From Paracoccaceae bacterium (GTDB lineage: Bacteria > Pseudomonadota > Alphaproteobacteria > Rhodobacterales > Rhodobacteraceae), in the NCBI GenBank assembly GCA_018223125.1, contig JAAEZA010000038.1, positions 1 to 43,501 on the forward strand: a DNA stretch of 43,501 nucleotides, given 5' to 3'. Positions 8,280 through 15,558 of this stretch are shown in pieces. The notes below the pieces were generated by a model that was not told the DNA's origin, did not search any database, and saw nothing but the letters and a program-made list of their open reading frames with translations. A program made the position numbers and the translations under genes. Every line of letters starts with the position of its first letter. The stretch's first letter is position 1.

Positions 8280-8318
8280 CTTTCGGGGACGTATCATCTG
8301 GACACACGCCCCCGAAAG
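8280..8318 (+). promoter_or_regulatory. Inverted repeat covering the ribosome site of the next gene
   Basis: CTTTCGGGG at 8280-8288 is a perfect complement of CCCCGAAAG at 8310-8318, with a 21-base loop. The right arm overlaps the AAAGGA Shine-Dalgarno (8315-8320) of the small exported protein starting at 8327. Pairing would hide the ribosome site. A translational switch or an operator are both possible; neither is shown. Confidence 0.35.
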
Positions 8319-8326
8319 GAAAAAAC

Positions 8327-8587
8327 ATGCGTAGATTTTCAATCATTGCCCTGCTCGCTGCCGGTCTGAGCCTGCCCCTCACTGCAACCGCGCAATCCCG
8401 CTATACCCAGAACGACAGACCCGTTGTCGAAACCGTTCAGACAAAAGACCACGGCAAACAGATCGTTTCCCAAGGCCAACCCCGTCACGGAAATATCGGC
8501 CTGAACCGGCGCGGAGGACTTCAGCCGGAAATCGTCGCGATTTCTGCCTTGGCCGTACTTGCAGCGATCAGCCTGCACCATCGCTGA
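8327..8587 (+). CDS. Small exported protein of unknown function
   Basis: The 86-residue product starts with a clear signal peptide (MRRFSIIALLAAGLSLPL, then a TATAQS cleavage region). A polar middle follows. A second hydrophobic stretch near the C-terminus (about residues 66-82, ending SLHHR) could anchor it in the inner membrane. The ribosome site is AAAGGA, 6 bases before the ATG. The protein belongs to no family I recognise. The arrangement resembles small Roseobacter envelope proteins that carry a signal peptide and a C-terminal hydrophobic tail. No operon partner is evident; the next gene starts 154 bp downstream. Confidence 0.72.
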   Translation: MRRFSIIALLAAGLSLPLTATAQSRYTQNDRPVVETVQTKDHGKQIVSQGQPRHGNIGLNRRGGLQPEIVAISALAVLAAISLHHR

Positions 8588-8741
8588 CTAACCTTCCGGA
8601 CAGTACGGCAGTCCACCTGGCAGGGTCCCGCCGATACACCGGTGTTCTGGCAATAGTCCGCCAAGCAAAAAACGATTGCGAACTTTATCCCTCGGCTCCG
8701 CGTTGAACTCCCGATAGGCCGCACAAGCGAAAGGAAATCCG

Positions 8742-9203
8742 ATGCGCAAAACGACGACCACCCTGATTGCCGCCGCCGTTGCCATGATGCCAGTCATCGC
8801 CGAAGCGAAAAAAGACGATCACAAAAAGGTCGAGAAACGGATTGAAAAGGCCCATAAAGAGCAGCACAGAGCCCAAAAGAAAGCTCTGAAGGCTCAGGAA
8901 AAAGCCTATAAAGCGCAGGCAAAAGCCAATAAGGAACGGCTTAAGGCCCATGGCGACAGAGACCATGTGTATGTGACCACTGTCCCCCGTACAAAAGTGA
9001 TCGAAAAAACGACTGTGCACCAGCACATCTACCGTGACGGCGACCTGATCCAGAACAACTATGAAAGGGTCACAAACCCTGAAAACTATGGCTTGAACCC
9101 AAACTTTTCCTACTACCTCGCAGGCGACCGGATCTACCGGATGGACCCTGACACACGTAGGGTAGTGGCAATGATCGGCCTGGCCGCCGACCTTCTGAAC
9201 TGA
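8742..9203 (+). CDS. Exported Lys/Ala-rich protein, RcnB-like C-terminus
   Basis: The 153-residue protein has a signal peptide (residues 1-22, ending VIAEAKK). A highly charged Lys/Ala/Gln segment (about 24-70) made of short KAxKEx-type repeats is probably helical or coiled-coil. The C-terminal region, YYLAGDRIYRMDPDTRRVV, recalls the RcnB/DUF-type small periplasmic domain. RcnB proteins are linked to metal-efflux control in enterobacteria, but no metal transporter lies nearby, so no function is claimed. An AAAGGA ribosome site precedes the ATG, and a strong terminator follows. Confidence 0.72.
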   Translation: MRKTTTTLIAAAVAMMPVIAEAKKDDHKKVEKRIEKAHKEQHRAQKKALKAQEKAYKAQAKANKERLKAHGDRDHVYVTTVPRTKVIEKTTVHQHIYRDGDLIQNNYERVTNPENYGLNPNFSYYLAGDRIYRMDPDTRRVVAMIGLAADLLN

Positions 9204-9218
9204 TAGCTAATTTTATAC

Positions 9219-9250
9219 AAACGGGGGCTTCTACCGCGAAGCCCCCGTTT
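9219..9250 (+). terminator. Strong hairpin after the RcnB-like gene
   Basis: AAACGGGGGCTTC (9219-9231) pairs perfectly with GAAGCCCCCGTTT (9238-9250) around a 6-base loop. The 13 bp stem ends in TTT. It marks the left boundary of the ordinary chromosomal segment before the insertion-sequence nest. Confidence 0.85.
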
Positions 9251-9342
9251 CAATGTTCCTAAAATACTCCCGCCGGAGCGCTATAGCATTCGTATTAAGC
9301 GCTCGCACAAACGCTCTGAGATTTAAATCGTACTTTAGTAAG

Positions 9343-9543
9343 AATACGGTAGCGTTAACCAGCGGGCTGCCGCGCAAGCACGTGGCTGCAGATTTTGGCG
9401 TTGGCTTCTCGACATTGAGCCGTTGGATTTAGCGGGATCGACGCAATCCAGAGAAGCCTTCGACCCAATATGATCTTGAACACGAGGTTGCGGAGCTGCG
9501 CAAAGCGAACCGCATGCTTCGGGAGGATAGGGAGGTGTTGAAG
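9343..9543 (+). pseudogene. Remnant of IS3-family transposase OrfA
   Basis: Read in the frame starting at 9343, the translation gives ALTSGLPRKHVAADFGVGF, STLSRWI, a stop (TAG at 9430-9432), and then RDRRNPEKPSTQYDLEHEV and AELRKANRMLREDREVLK. This is the helix-turn-helix plus leucine-zipper layout of IS3-family OrfA. The N-terminus and left inverted repeat are missing, and the frame breaks off exactly where the IS66 element begins. The first half has an in-frame stop, so the copy was already dead or died later. It belongs with the orfB fragments at 12045-12116 and 13491-13568. Confidence 0.85.
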
Positions 9544-9642
9544 TTAAGCCGTTTAGCGTATGCGGTGTCTGGACCCCACCTTCCTGATTTCGGTGTAATT
9601 TGAGACTCATGCCCTGTTGGATAGCAGGAAGTGAGTTTCTCC

Positions 9643-10047
9643 ATGGAGACTACGAGAGAGTTTCTCAAACAGCTGGGTGTTGAGTTCTCAGAAAACGGGC
9701 ACCGTTGTTGGCCGGATAACCTGAAGGCGCGGATTGTGGCGGAGACGCTGGAGCCGGGTGCGACGGTGAATGACGTGGCGCGGAAATATGATCTACGGGC
9801 GAACCACCTGTCGTCATGGCGGCGGCTGGCCAAGGATGGGGATCTTGTTTTGCCGGCACCAACGGGCGAGGCGGATTTTGCCCCGTTGGTCGTGTTTAAT
9901 ACCGAGCCGCCTCAGCCGGTCGAAGAGCTTGAACCGGTCACCACAGCGGTCGAGATCGTGGCGGGAGCGGTTTGCGTTCGGCTGGACAGTGCAACTCCTG
10001 CTGGCCGGATTGCGGATATTGTGCGCGCGCTTGAGGTCAGCGCGTGA
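9643..10047 (+). CDS. tnpA: IS66-family TnpA (helix-turn-helix accessory protein)
   Basis: The 134-residue first ORF of the IS66 element has an N-terminal helix-turn-helix (LKARIVAETLEPGATVNDVA, then RKYDLRANHLSSWRRL). The C-terminal half is a Pro/Glu-rich tail. It is needed with TnpB and TnpC for transposition; DNA binding is inferred from the fold. A GTG at 9631 is also in frame, but AGGAA sits directly against it, so the ATG at 9643 is preferred. The last four bases overlap the GTG start of tnpB (GTGA), which implies coupled translation. Confidence 0.9.
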   Translation: METTREFLKQLGVEFSENGHRCWPDNLKARIVAETLEPGATVNDVARKYDLRANHLSSWRRLAKDGDLVLPAPTGEADFAPLVVFNTEPPQPVEELEPVTTAVEIVAGAVCVRLDSATPAGRIADIVRALEVSA

Positions 10048-10397
10048 TCTTTACGTCCAACCGGGTGCGTATACTGGTGTCGACGCAGCCTGTCGATTTC
10101 CGCAAAGGCCACGATGGGCTGACCGCCATGGTTCAGTCTGTGCTTCGTAAGGATCCGTTCACGGGAACGGTGTTTGTATTCCGAGCGAAGCGCGCGGACC
10201 GATTGAAACTGCTCTACTGGGACGGCAGCGGTCTTGTTATGGTATACAAACGTCTTGAGGACATGACATTCACGTGGCCCGCGATCAAGGACGGCATGAT
10301 GGCGCTGAACCATGCCCAATTCGAGGCGCTCTTTGCCGGTCTTGATTGGCGTAAGGTGAAGGCGCTGGAGACCCGCCCTCCGGCTGCGGCCGAGTGA
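10044..10397 (+). CDS. tnpB: IS66-family TnpB (Orf2)
   Basis: This 117-residue IS66 Orf2 protein has the conserved stretch ILVSTQPVDFRKGHDGL, followed by DPFTGTVFVFRAKRADRLK and LYWDGSGLVMVYKRLE. Family proteins of this size are required for IS66 transposition, but their biochemical role is unsettled. It starts at a GTG overlapping the tnpA stop and ends 26 bp before tnpC. It is full length with no lesion. Confidence 0.92.
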   Translation: MIFTSNRVRILVSTQPVDFRKGHDGLTAMVQSVLRKDPFTGTVFVFRAKRADRLKLLYWDGSGLVMVYKRLEDMTFTWPAIKDGMMALNHAQFEALFAGLDWRKVKALETRPPAAAE

Positions 10398-10423
10398 ATC
10401 AGGGTGGCAAGTAGGGGCGGTAT

Positions 10424-12013
10424 TTGGCTCAATTTAAGGCTATAATTCCACCCATGATGCCCACCGCCAAAGATCTCGATTTGTCTGTTCTGCCGCCGGA
10501 ATACCGCGTTGTGTTCGAGGCGCAGGCTGCTCGAATGGCGGAACTGGAGGAGACCAACCAGCGCCAGGAACACCTGATCGCCGAGCTGCACCATGCGCTT
10601 TATGGTAAGAAGTCCGAAAGGCTGGCCGATGACGACCGGCAGCTGGCCTTCGAGGATCTTGAGGTTGCCCTTGCCGAGGTCGAAGAGCAGAAATCGGAGC
10701 AGATCCTCGATGACGGCAAACTAAAACGCAAGAAGGTCGCCAAGCGCAATCGCGGCAACCTGCCCGGGGGATTACCGCGCATCGAACAGGTGATCGAGCC
10801 CGGCAATCTGGACTGCCCTTGTGGCTGCGGAGTGATGCACCGGATCGGTGAAGACCGCAATGAGCGGCTCGATATTGTCCCCGCGCAGCTGCGCGTGATT
10901 GTCACAGTCCGCCCTAAATATGCCTGCCGCACCTGCACAGACGGCATCACGCAAGCCCCGACACCACCCTGGCTAATTGAAGGCGGGTTGCCGACCGAAG
11001 GGGCAGTCGCGCATGTTCTGGTGTCGAAATACGCGGACCACCTCCCTTTATACAGACAGTCGCAAATCCTGGCCCGGTCCGGCATCGACATTCATCGGTC
11101 CACGCTGGCGGATTGGGTGGGCGTGGCAGACTTCCATCTTCGGCCTGTTGTGGACTGCCTGGCTGAACATCTGAAATCGTCGAGTAAGCTGTTCATGGAC
11201 GAAACCACGGCACCTGTGCTGGACCCAGGTCGTGGGCGCACGAAAACCGGCTATCTCTGGGCACTTGCCCGCGATGACCGCGCCTGGGGCGGTGATGACC
11301 CGCCGGGGGTGGTTTATTTTTATGCTCCGGATCGGCGAGGCGAAAATGCAGAGAAGTTCCTGAAAGGCTTTGATGGCACGCTTCAGATCGACGGTTACAC
11401 AGGCTATAATCGGCTCACCAAGCCGTCCCGTAAGGGCGGTGACCCCATTACCGTGGCGTATTGCTGGGCGCACGCGCGTCGGAAACTGAAGGAAGTCTTT
11501 GATCGCGACGGCTCGGAAATCGCCGCCGAAGGCTTGCGCCAGATAGCCGAAATCTATGCTATCGAAAAAGACATCCGGGGCACGTCCCCCGGCCAGCGCC
11601 TGGCTGCCCGTCAGATCCGATCTGCGCCCTTGGTCGCGACCTTTCGCGAATGGCTTCAGGCACAACGCCTGCGCATCTCGGCCAAGTCACGCCTCGGTGA
11701 GAAACTGGCCTACATCCATCGCTACTGGGGCGGATTGCAAACCTTCCTGACCGATGGACGCGTCGAGATCGACTCCAATAACGTCGAAAATCTCATTCGT
11801 CCAATTGCACTCAATCGCAAGAACGCGCTGTTTGCTGGTCACGATGAGGGCGCGCGCGCCCGGGGCTACATCGCCTCGCTGATCGAAACCTGTAAGATCA
11901 ACGGCGTGGAACCATTCGCCTATCTGAAATCGACACTCGAAGCCATCGCAGCGGGCCATCCGAAAAACCGCATCGACGACCTTCTCCCCTGGAACTTCAA
12001 GCCGTCAAACTGA
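10424..12013 (+). CDS. tnpC: IS66-family DDE transposase TnpC
   Basis: The 529-residue transposase carries a coiled-coil N-terminus (about residues 25-65), then the GKKSERL motif. A zinc-binding region (CPCGCG ... CRTC) follows, then the catalytic domain with LFMDETTAPVLDPG, LQIDGYTGYNRL, CWAHARRKL and SNNVENLIRPIALNRKN. The C-terminal IS66 tail (KNRIDDLLPWNF) is intact. The start used is a TTG with AGGGG 6 bases upstream; an ATG at 10454 is the alternative. Nothing in the coding sequence suggests inactivation. Confidence 0.93.
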   Translation: MAQFKAIIPPMMPTAKDLDLSVLPPEYRVVFEAQAARMAELEETNQRQEHLIAELHHALYGKKSERLADDDRQLAFEDLEVALAEVEEQKSEQILDDGKLKRKKVAKRNRGNLPGGLPRIEQVIEPGNLDCPCGCGVMHRIGEDRNERLDIVPAQLRVIVTVRPKYACRTCTDGITQAPTPPWLIEGGLPTEGAVAHVLVSKYADHLPLYRQSQILARSGIDIHRSTLADWVGVADFHLRPVVDCLAEHLKSSSKLFMDETTAPVLDPGRGRTKTGYLWALARDDRAWGGDDPPGVVYFYAPDRRGENAEKFLKGFDGTLQIDGYTGYNRLTKPSRKGGDPITVAYCWAHARRKLKEVFDRDGSEIAAEGLRQIAEIYAIEKDIRGTSPGQRLAARQIRSAPLVATFREWLQAQRLRISAKSRLGEKLAYIHRYWGGLQTFLTDGRVEIDSNNVENLIRPIALNRKNALFAGHDEGARARGYIASLIETCKINGVEPFAYLKSTLEAIAAGHPKNRIDDLLPWNFKPSN

Positions 12014-12044
12014 AATCCAAGTGCCCTCCAGCCGCCGCTAACAG

Positions 12045-12116
12045 GCGGAGTTACTGTGGCAACGCTCCTGGCGCACACGTCGCGACGCTGAGTTGGCGAT
12101 CTTCGAAAACATCAAT
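12045..12116 (+). pseudogene. IS3-family OrfB fragment, upstream of the IS110 insertion
   Basis: Twenty-four codons read AELLWQRSWRTRRDAEL and then AIFENIN, the characteristic C-terminal part of the IS3 OrfB integrase-like transposase. The frame stops being OrfB-like exactly after ATCAAT at 12116, where the IS110 element begins, and resumes at 13491. The part of OrfB between OrfA and this segment is missing, so a deletion accompanied or preceded the IS66 insertion. Confidence 0.87.
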
Positions 12117-12199
12117 GATGGGGTGGATGCCCCACCCGGCGGCATCGCAATGTGCCAGAATGATAGCAGCGTAAACTGTCATACAAAGGAAGAGCATCC

Positions 12200-13225
12200 A
12201 TGGAGAATGTTAGCATAGTAGGAATTGATTTAGCAAAACGGAGCTTTCAGCTACACGGGGCTGCCGCTGATGGTTCTGTAGTGTTCCGCAAGAAATTGTC
12301 GCGCCCGCAGCTTACTGTGTTTCTGAGTAAGCTTCCAAGGTGCGTTGTTGCGATGGAGGCTTGCGCGACGTCCCATTATTGGGGACGTGTGATTGGCAAG
12401 CTTGGTCACGAGGCGCGCCTGATCCCACCTGTTTACGTTAAGCCATTTGTGAAGCGTCAAAAGAACGACGCAAATGACGCAGAAGCGATCGCGGAAGCGG
12501 CTTCGCGCCCGACGATGCGCTACGTCTCAGTCAAAAGCGCAGAACAACAGTCTCAGGGTATGGTCTTTCGAACACGTGATTTGTTTGTCCGCCAACGTTC
12601 CCAGCTGGTCAACGCGTTGCGGGGTCATTTAGCGGAATACGGCATCGTCGTCGCTCAAGGTATGGTTCAGTTTAGGCGTATGATAGCTAACTTTGAAGAT
12701 GTCGCGGTTGACCTACCCGCGCAAATTCTAAGCCTTTGCCAAGCATACATTGATCAGATCGTTCTTTTTGACGAGAGGATAGCAGCGCTGGATCGCGAGA
12801 TAAAAGGCCGCGCAAAGACAGATGAAGCAACATCACGTCTTATGACAATCCCCGGAGTTGGACCAATGTGTGCGACAACCATTCAAGCTTTCGCGCCGCC
12901 AATGGAAGAATTTTCCAATGGACGTGAGTTTGCGGCTTGGTGCGGGCTTGTACCAAAACAGAAGTCGACCGGTGGACGACAAATCCTGGGTAAGACCTCA
13001 AAAATGGGGCAGCGCGATATAAGGCGATTGCTGATCACAGGCGCAATGGCCGTCATCCGTTGGGCCATTCGTAAGGGTCCAGTATCTGGATCATGGCTTG
13101 CCAAGATGCTGGCGCGGAAACCTCGTATGCTGGTTGCGACCGCACTGGCAAACAAGCTTGCCCGTACCGTTTGGGCGTTAACAACCACGAAAGAGAACTA
13201 TCGAATTCCACCGCTGGCTGCATAA
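12200..13225 (+). CDS. IS110-family transposase (DEDD recombinase)
   Basis: The 341-residue recombinase has an N-terminal RuvC-like DEDD domain, with D10 in IVGIDLAKRSF, E53 in AMEAC, and D90/D93 in RQKNDANDAEA. A coiled middle region follows. The C-terminal Tnp_20 domain contains TIPGVGPMCATTIQAF and a serine in STGGRQILGKTSKMGQ at the position of the catalytic serine. Family members insert using an RNA guide encoded in the element. A GGAAG ribosome site lies upstream. The gene is full length and probably functional. It lies in the same orientation as the host IS3 remnant. Confidence 0.93.
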   Translation: MENVSIVGIDLAKRSFQLHGAAADGSVVFRKKLSRPQLTVFLSKLPRCVVAMEACATSHYWGRVIGKLGHEARLIPPVYVKPFVKRQKNDANDAEAIAEAASRPTMRYVSVKSAEQQSQGMVFRTRDLFVRQRSQLVNALRGHLAEYGIVVAQGMVQFRRMIANFEDVAVDLPAQILSLCQAYIDQIVLFDERIAALDREIKGRAKTDEATSRLMTIPGVGPMCATTIQAFAPPMEEFSNGREFAAWCGLVPKQKSTGGRQILGKTSKMGQRDIRRLLITGAMAVIRWAIRKGPVSGSWLAKMLARKPRMLVATALANKLARTVWALTTTKENYRIPPLAA

Positions 13226-13490
13226 GCTTTGCACCATGCGTTGGAGTAAACCGGCAATGTGAGAAGGGCGAAGGAGAGTAAGGAACAACGGTCATAAGAC
13301 GGGGTTGGGAAAACCAGATAGAAGCCAGGAGCCACGTGCTCGCATCAACGATTTGGACCCGATCCACGGACACCATACAGGCCAGCAGCGTGTGAAAGCT
13401 GCATATATAGGCCGGACACACGACTGCATCTGATCACATGTTCCAGCGCGCTCTGAAAAACTTCTTGCATTGATAGGGGCATCCACACAC
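13226..13490 (+). ncRNA. Right-end non-coding segment, candidate IS110 guide (bridge/seek) RNA
   Basis: The 265 bp between the transposase stop and the element end has no convincing ORF. In IS1111-type elements the guide RNA is known to come from the long right end. The asymmetry here (83 bp left, 265 bp right) and the subterminal repeats match that subgroup. The RNA itself, its ends and its loops are not identified; this is a positional prediction. Confidence 0.35.
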
Positions 13491-13606
13491 GGCTTAATTA
13501 ATCCACGCAGGCGGCACTCAGCTTTGGGCTGGAAAAGCCCCTTGGCCTTCGAAGCAAAGGCTGCATAAATGAGCAATCGGAGCGGCACGAAACCGTGACA
13601 GGTCCA
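13491..13606 (+). pseudogene. IS3-family OrfB C-terminal end and right terminus
   Basis: Codons 13491-13568 read GLI, then NPRRRHSALGWKSPLAFE, then AKAA and a TAA stop, which is the conserved IS3 OrfB C-terminus. The bases after the stop (GAGCGGCACGAAACCG-like, ending GGTCCA at 13606) resemble the right inverted repeat of an IS3 element. This fixes the right edge of the original IS3 insertion. The matching left repeat was not found. Confidence 0.8.
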
Positions 13607-13778
13607 TGTCGTGCCCGTGCCGCGTGCACGTGTGAATGCCACCAATCAGGTCGTGGGCGAAACCATCGCTATCGAGGAAGGTCACGGCCATCATGGCCAC
13701 AATTGGGGCAATGCCGGTAGCGAAGTGTTTTCAAGGCGTGGAACTGGGGCGGTGCGGAATGCGGAGATTTCACGCTGA
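13605..13778 (+). pseudogene. Unrecognised coding-like fragment
   Basis: The frame 13605-13778 reads through the IS3 edge into RVNATNQVVGETIAIEEG and then HGHHGHNWGNAGSE before a TGA. It has no start codon or ribosome site of its own. The protein-like composition suggests the remains of a gene cut by the IS3 insertion. I do not recognise a family, and it could be chance. Confidence 0.25.
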
Positions 13779-14197
13779 GCTTCTCATAAGTTCAACACAG
13801 CGCGGACTACGGAAACAAGGTCGTTTGCAAGTTCATGTTGGGAAAAAACAGTGAAATCCTGCTCAGCACGGGTGATGTCGAAGACAGTTTCGTTGGTTAA
13901 ATCCATGTCGGCCCGCAGTCCGGAAACGGCTGGCCTGACGGCTTCCTGATCGAGGCGCCCTACAACGGCGATATGATCCGGATCGAGACTTAGGGCAATC
14001 ACCTCTTGGGCGACGCGCTCAATTCCGACCATCAACAGGATGACGAAACCCCATGGCCAGGCTATATCCGTCTTGGCGCCGACATCAGGGAGACGGTGCC
14101 ACTCGCTGGTGGTGTCGAGGTCGCAACCGGCAACATCATCCACGAAATGTCTTTCTCGGAAAGTATCCTCAAAGCGGAAGCTAGCTGGCTTTTGTAG
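13775..14197 (+). pseudogene. Decayed unknown gene with two in-frame stops
   Basis: One frame runs 13775-14197 with protein-like content: NKVVCKFMLGKNSEILLSTG, a TAA, then HVGPQSGNGWPDGFLIEAPY and NGDMIRIET, a TAG, then GNHLLGDALNSDHQQDDETP and so on. Both internal stops are one C-to-T change from a glutamine codon (CAA, CAG). There is no start. A 146-codon open frame also exists on the opposite strand (13784-14224), which I judge to be the shadow, though that choice is uncertain. The function is not recognised. Confidence 0.35.
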
Positions 14198-14198
14198 G

Positions 14199-14264
14199 TC
14201 CAAGCTCACTCCTTTTACGAGCATTCGCCGCGAGGGGCGCGGGACCGGACTGACCCTGAACTGA
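14199..14264 (+). pseudogene. Possible histidine-kinase ATPase-domain scrap
   Basis: The frame reads SKLTPFTSIRREGRGTGLTL and ends at TGA (14262-14264). It resembles the G2-box segment of histidine kinases (PFFTTKxEGRGTGLGLS). Only about 20 residues survive and the following GLS is altered, so the identification rests on one motif. Confidence 0.35.
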
Positions 14265-14351
14265 GACGTTTTCTTAAGATAAATCGTCCAAAAGTCCCAA
14301 TCACAAAACCCGCGTGCAAACTATATTTCCGGTGTTTCGGAGGAATATAGA

Positions 14352-14778
14352 ATGGCGACGCGCGGGTATTGTCTGTGTAAAAAAAACAAGCTGGGTCTAC
14401 AGGGGGGATCGAACGTGGGCATGCTACTGCCACTGCGATGACTGCCGTCGGAATTGTGCCGCACCGGTGGTTGCTTGGTTCGGTGTGCCGGTAGAAAACT
14501 TTGCGTGGACTGGTGACAAACCCCGTATTTATGAAAGCTCAAAGGGTGTTTTCAGGCACTTTTGCGGGACGTGCGGGTCACCTGTAGCGTTCGAAGCCGA
14601 TCACTATCCGGGCGGTATCAATCTCTATGCTGCGTCGCTCGAAGACCCGCAAGATTTCAAACCGTCTTTTCACGTCAATAAGCAGAGTCAGTTGGCTTGG
14701 CTGCAAATGAACGATGAACTCGATGCTTATGAAGGCACATTGCTAAACACGCCTAACGATCCAGGCGGGTATCAATAG
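14352..14778 (+). pseudogene. GFA-family (glutathione-dependent formaldehyde-activating-like) gene with a frameshift
   Basis: GFA proteins are small zinc proteins, some of which act on S-hydroxymethylglutathione. The ATG at 14352 has a strong GGAGGA site about 8 bases upstream and starts MATRGYCLCKK, giving the first Cys-x-Cys pair. That frame soon terminates. The second half (CYCHCDDCRRN, CGTCGSPVAFE, to the stop at 14778) lies in the +1 frame. The switch falls at a run of eight A (14379-14386), and seven A would restore one frame of about 141 residues. A true mutation, an assembly error or programmed slippage are all possible. It sits next to the IS graveyard. Confidence 0.8.
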
Positions 14779-15067
14779 AACGGGAAGTCACCTGAAGATC
14801 GGAAAGCCAGCTATTTTAGTTCAACTGCGACTCTCTTGAAAGCAATGCAAGAGGCACGTTGACGGTTGCATTCTGGTCGACACCGGCGGAGACAAGTGCA
14901 CAAACACACTTGTGTCGATCTGATGCTCCCCCCAACCATAGGGTGTCACGGAAGTGACCTCCGGGTTGATCACAAATCTGTGTGACAATGCGCGCCACCC
15001 CCCTCTGGCTTAAAAATTGCGCTAAACTTACGTGCAGAGACGAGCTCTGACGAAGGGAGGCCCGTTA

Positions 15068-15556
15068 ATGTCTCGATTTCAGATACCCCGCCGAACGTTC
15101 GTGGCAACAGGGACTGCAGCACTGCTGACCACAGGTACAGGCCTGATATCGCCCGCTCGCGGGCAGGGCCTCGCTCCGACCAGAACCATGCGCGGTGGGG
15201 CGAATAACTACCGGCCCGGCGCGCCTATTGTGGACCGGATCGGTGGCGGCGGTTTCATGATGTCCGGCACCGTCCGTCACGCAGGCGACGGCGCACCGCT
15301 GGCCGGTATCCGCATCCAGATCTGGGCCCACACAACCGAAGGACGGGAGCGCGACGCGCGAAGCCACGGTGCGACCCTGACGAACGAGGATGGCGTGTTC
15401 CAACTCGAGATGCCCCAGATCGTGCCAACCTTCGGGCAGCCGCACGGGCACCTTGCCTACGACAGCGGTGACTTCGAGACGGTCTTTCTGCGCCCGGTCA
15501 TGGCAAATTCCCGCGACACCAGCCTGTCCGCGCATTTCGTGCTGCAACCGGTCTGA
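15068..15556 (+). CDS. Tat-exported intradiol-dioxygenase-like protein
   Basis: The 162-residue protein starts at the ATG at 15068, since GGGAGG is 7 bases upstream. It has a twin-arginine signal (IPRRTFVATGTAALLTTG), implying folded, cofactor-bearing export. The rest matches the beta-sandwich of intradiol ring-cleavage dioxygenases: SGTVRHAGDGAPLAGIRIQI, then TLTNEDGVFQLEMP, then GQPHGHLAY at the position of the HxH iron ligands. The two tyrosine ligands of classical enzymes appear to be absent (no Tyr near GRERD or before GQPHGH). The function may therefore be atypical. Only 2 bp separate it from the ferric-reductase-like membrane gene. Confidence 0.8.
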   Translation: MSRFQIPRRTFVATGTAALLTTGTGLISPARGQGLAPTRTMRGGANNYRPGAPIVDRIGGGGFMMSGTVRHAGDGAPLAGIRIQIWAHTTEGRERDARSHGATLTNEDGVFQLEMPQIVPTFGQPHGHLAYDSGDFETVFLRPVMANSRDTSLSAHFVLQPV

Positions 15557-15558
15557 TC

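Larger units (their letters stand above)
9548..12046 (+). mobile_element. Complete IS66-family insertion sequence
   Basis: The element is about 2.5 kb and carries the tnpA, tnpB and tnpC genes typical of IS66. Proposed ends are GCCGTTTAGCG (9548-9558) and, read inward on the other strand, GCCTGTTAGCG (12036-12046), matching at 9 of 11 positions. The flanking octamers GAAGTTAA and GGAGTTAC agree at 6 of 8, so an 8 bp target duplication may have decayed or been lost by deletion. The ends also coincide with where the IS3 OrfA and OrfB reading frames break and resume. All three genes are open, so the element may be active. Confidence 0.85.
12117..13490 (+). mobile_element. Complete IS110-family (IS1111-like) insertion sequence
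   Basis: The element spans about 1374 bp and is inserted inside the IS3 orfB C-terminus. The interrupted frame continues across it without loss of a codon, which fixes the ends to within 1 bp. GTGGATGCCCC (12123-12133) and its complement (13476-13486) form an 11 bp perfect subterminal inverted repeat, the arrangement of the IS1111 subgroup. No target duplication is seen, as expected for IS110. One intact transposase gene is flanked by 83 bp on the left and 265 bp on the right. Confidence 0.88.

Noticed and set aside
12123-12165. CGGCGGCAT-like stretch reading TRRHRN, resembling the IS3 OrfB C-terminus
   Set aside because: The true OrfB C-terminus was found at 13491-13568, so this similarity inside the IS110 left end is coincidental.
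13466-13476. GCATTGAT near the IS110 right end is complementary to the ATCAATG target flank
   Set aside because: A 7-base match in a window of this size is expected by chance fairly often, so it is not evidence for a guide loop.
13784-14224. 146-codon minus-strand ORF in the graveyard
   Set aside because: It has no convincing ribosome site or family motif, and the opposite frame is more protein-like apart from two C-to-T-type stops. I treat it as a shadow, with some doubt.
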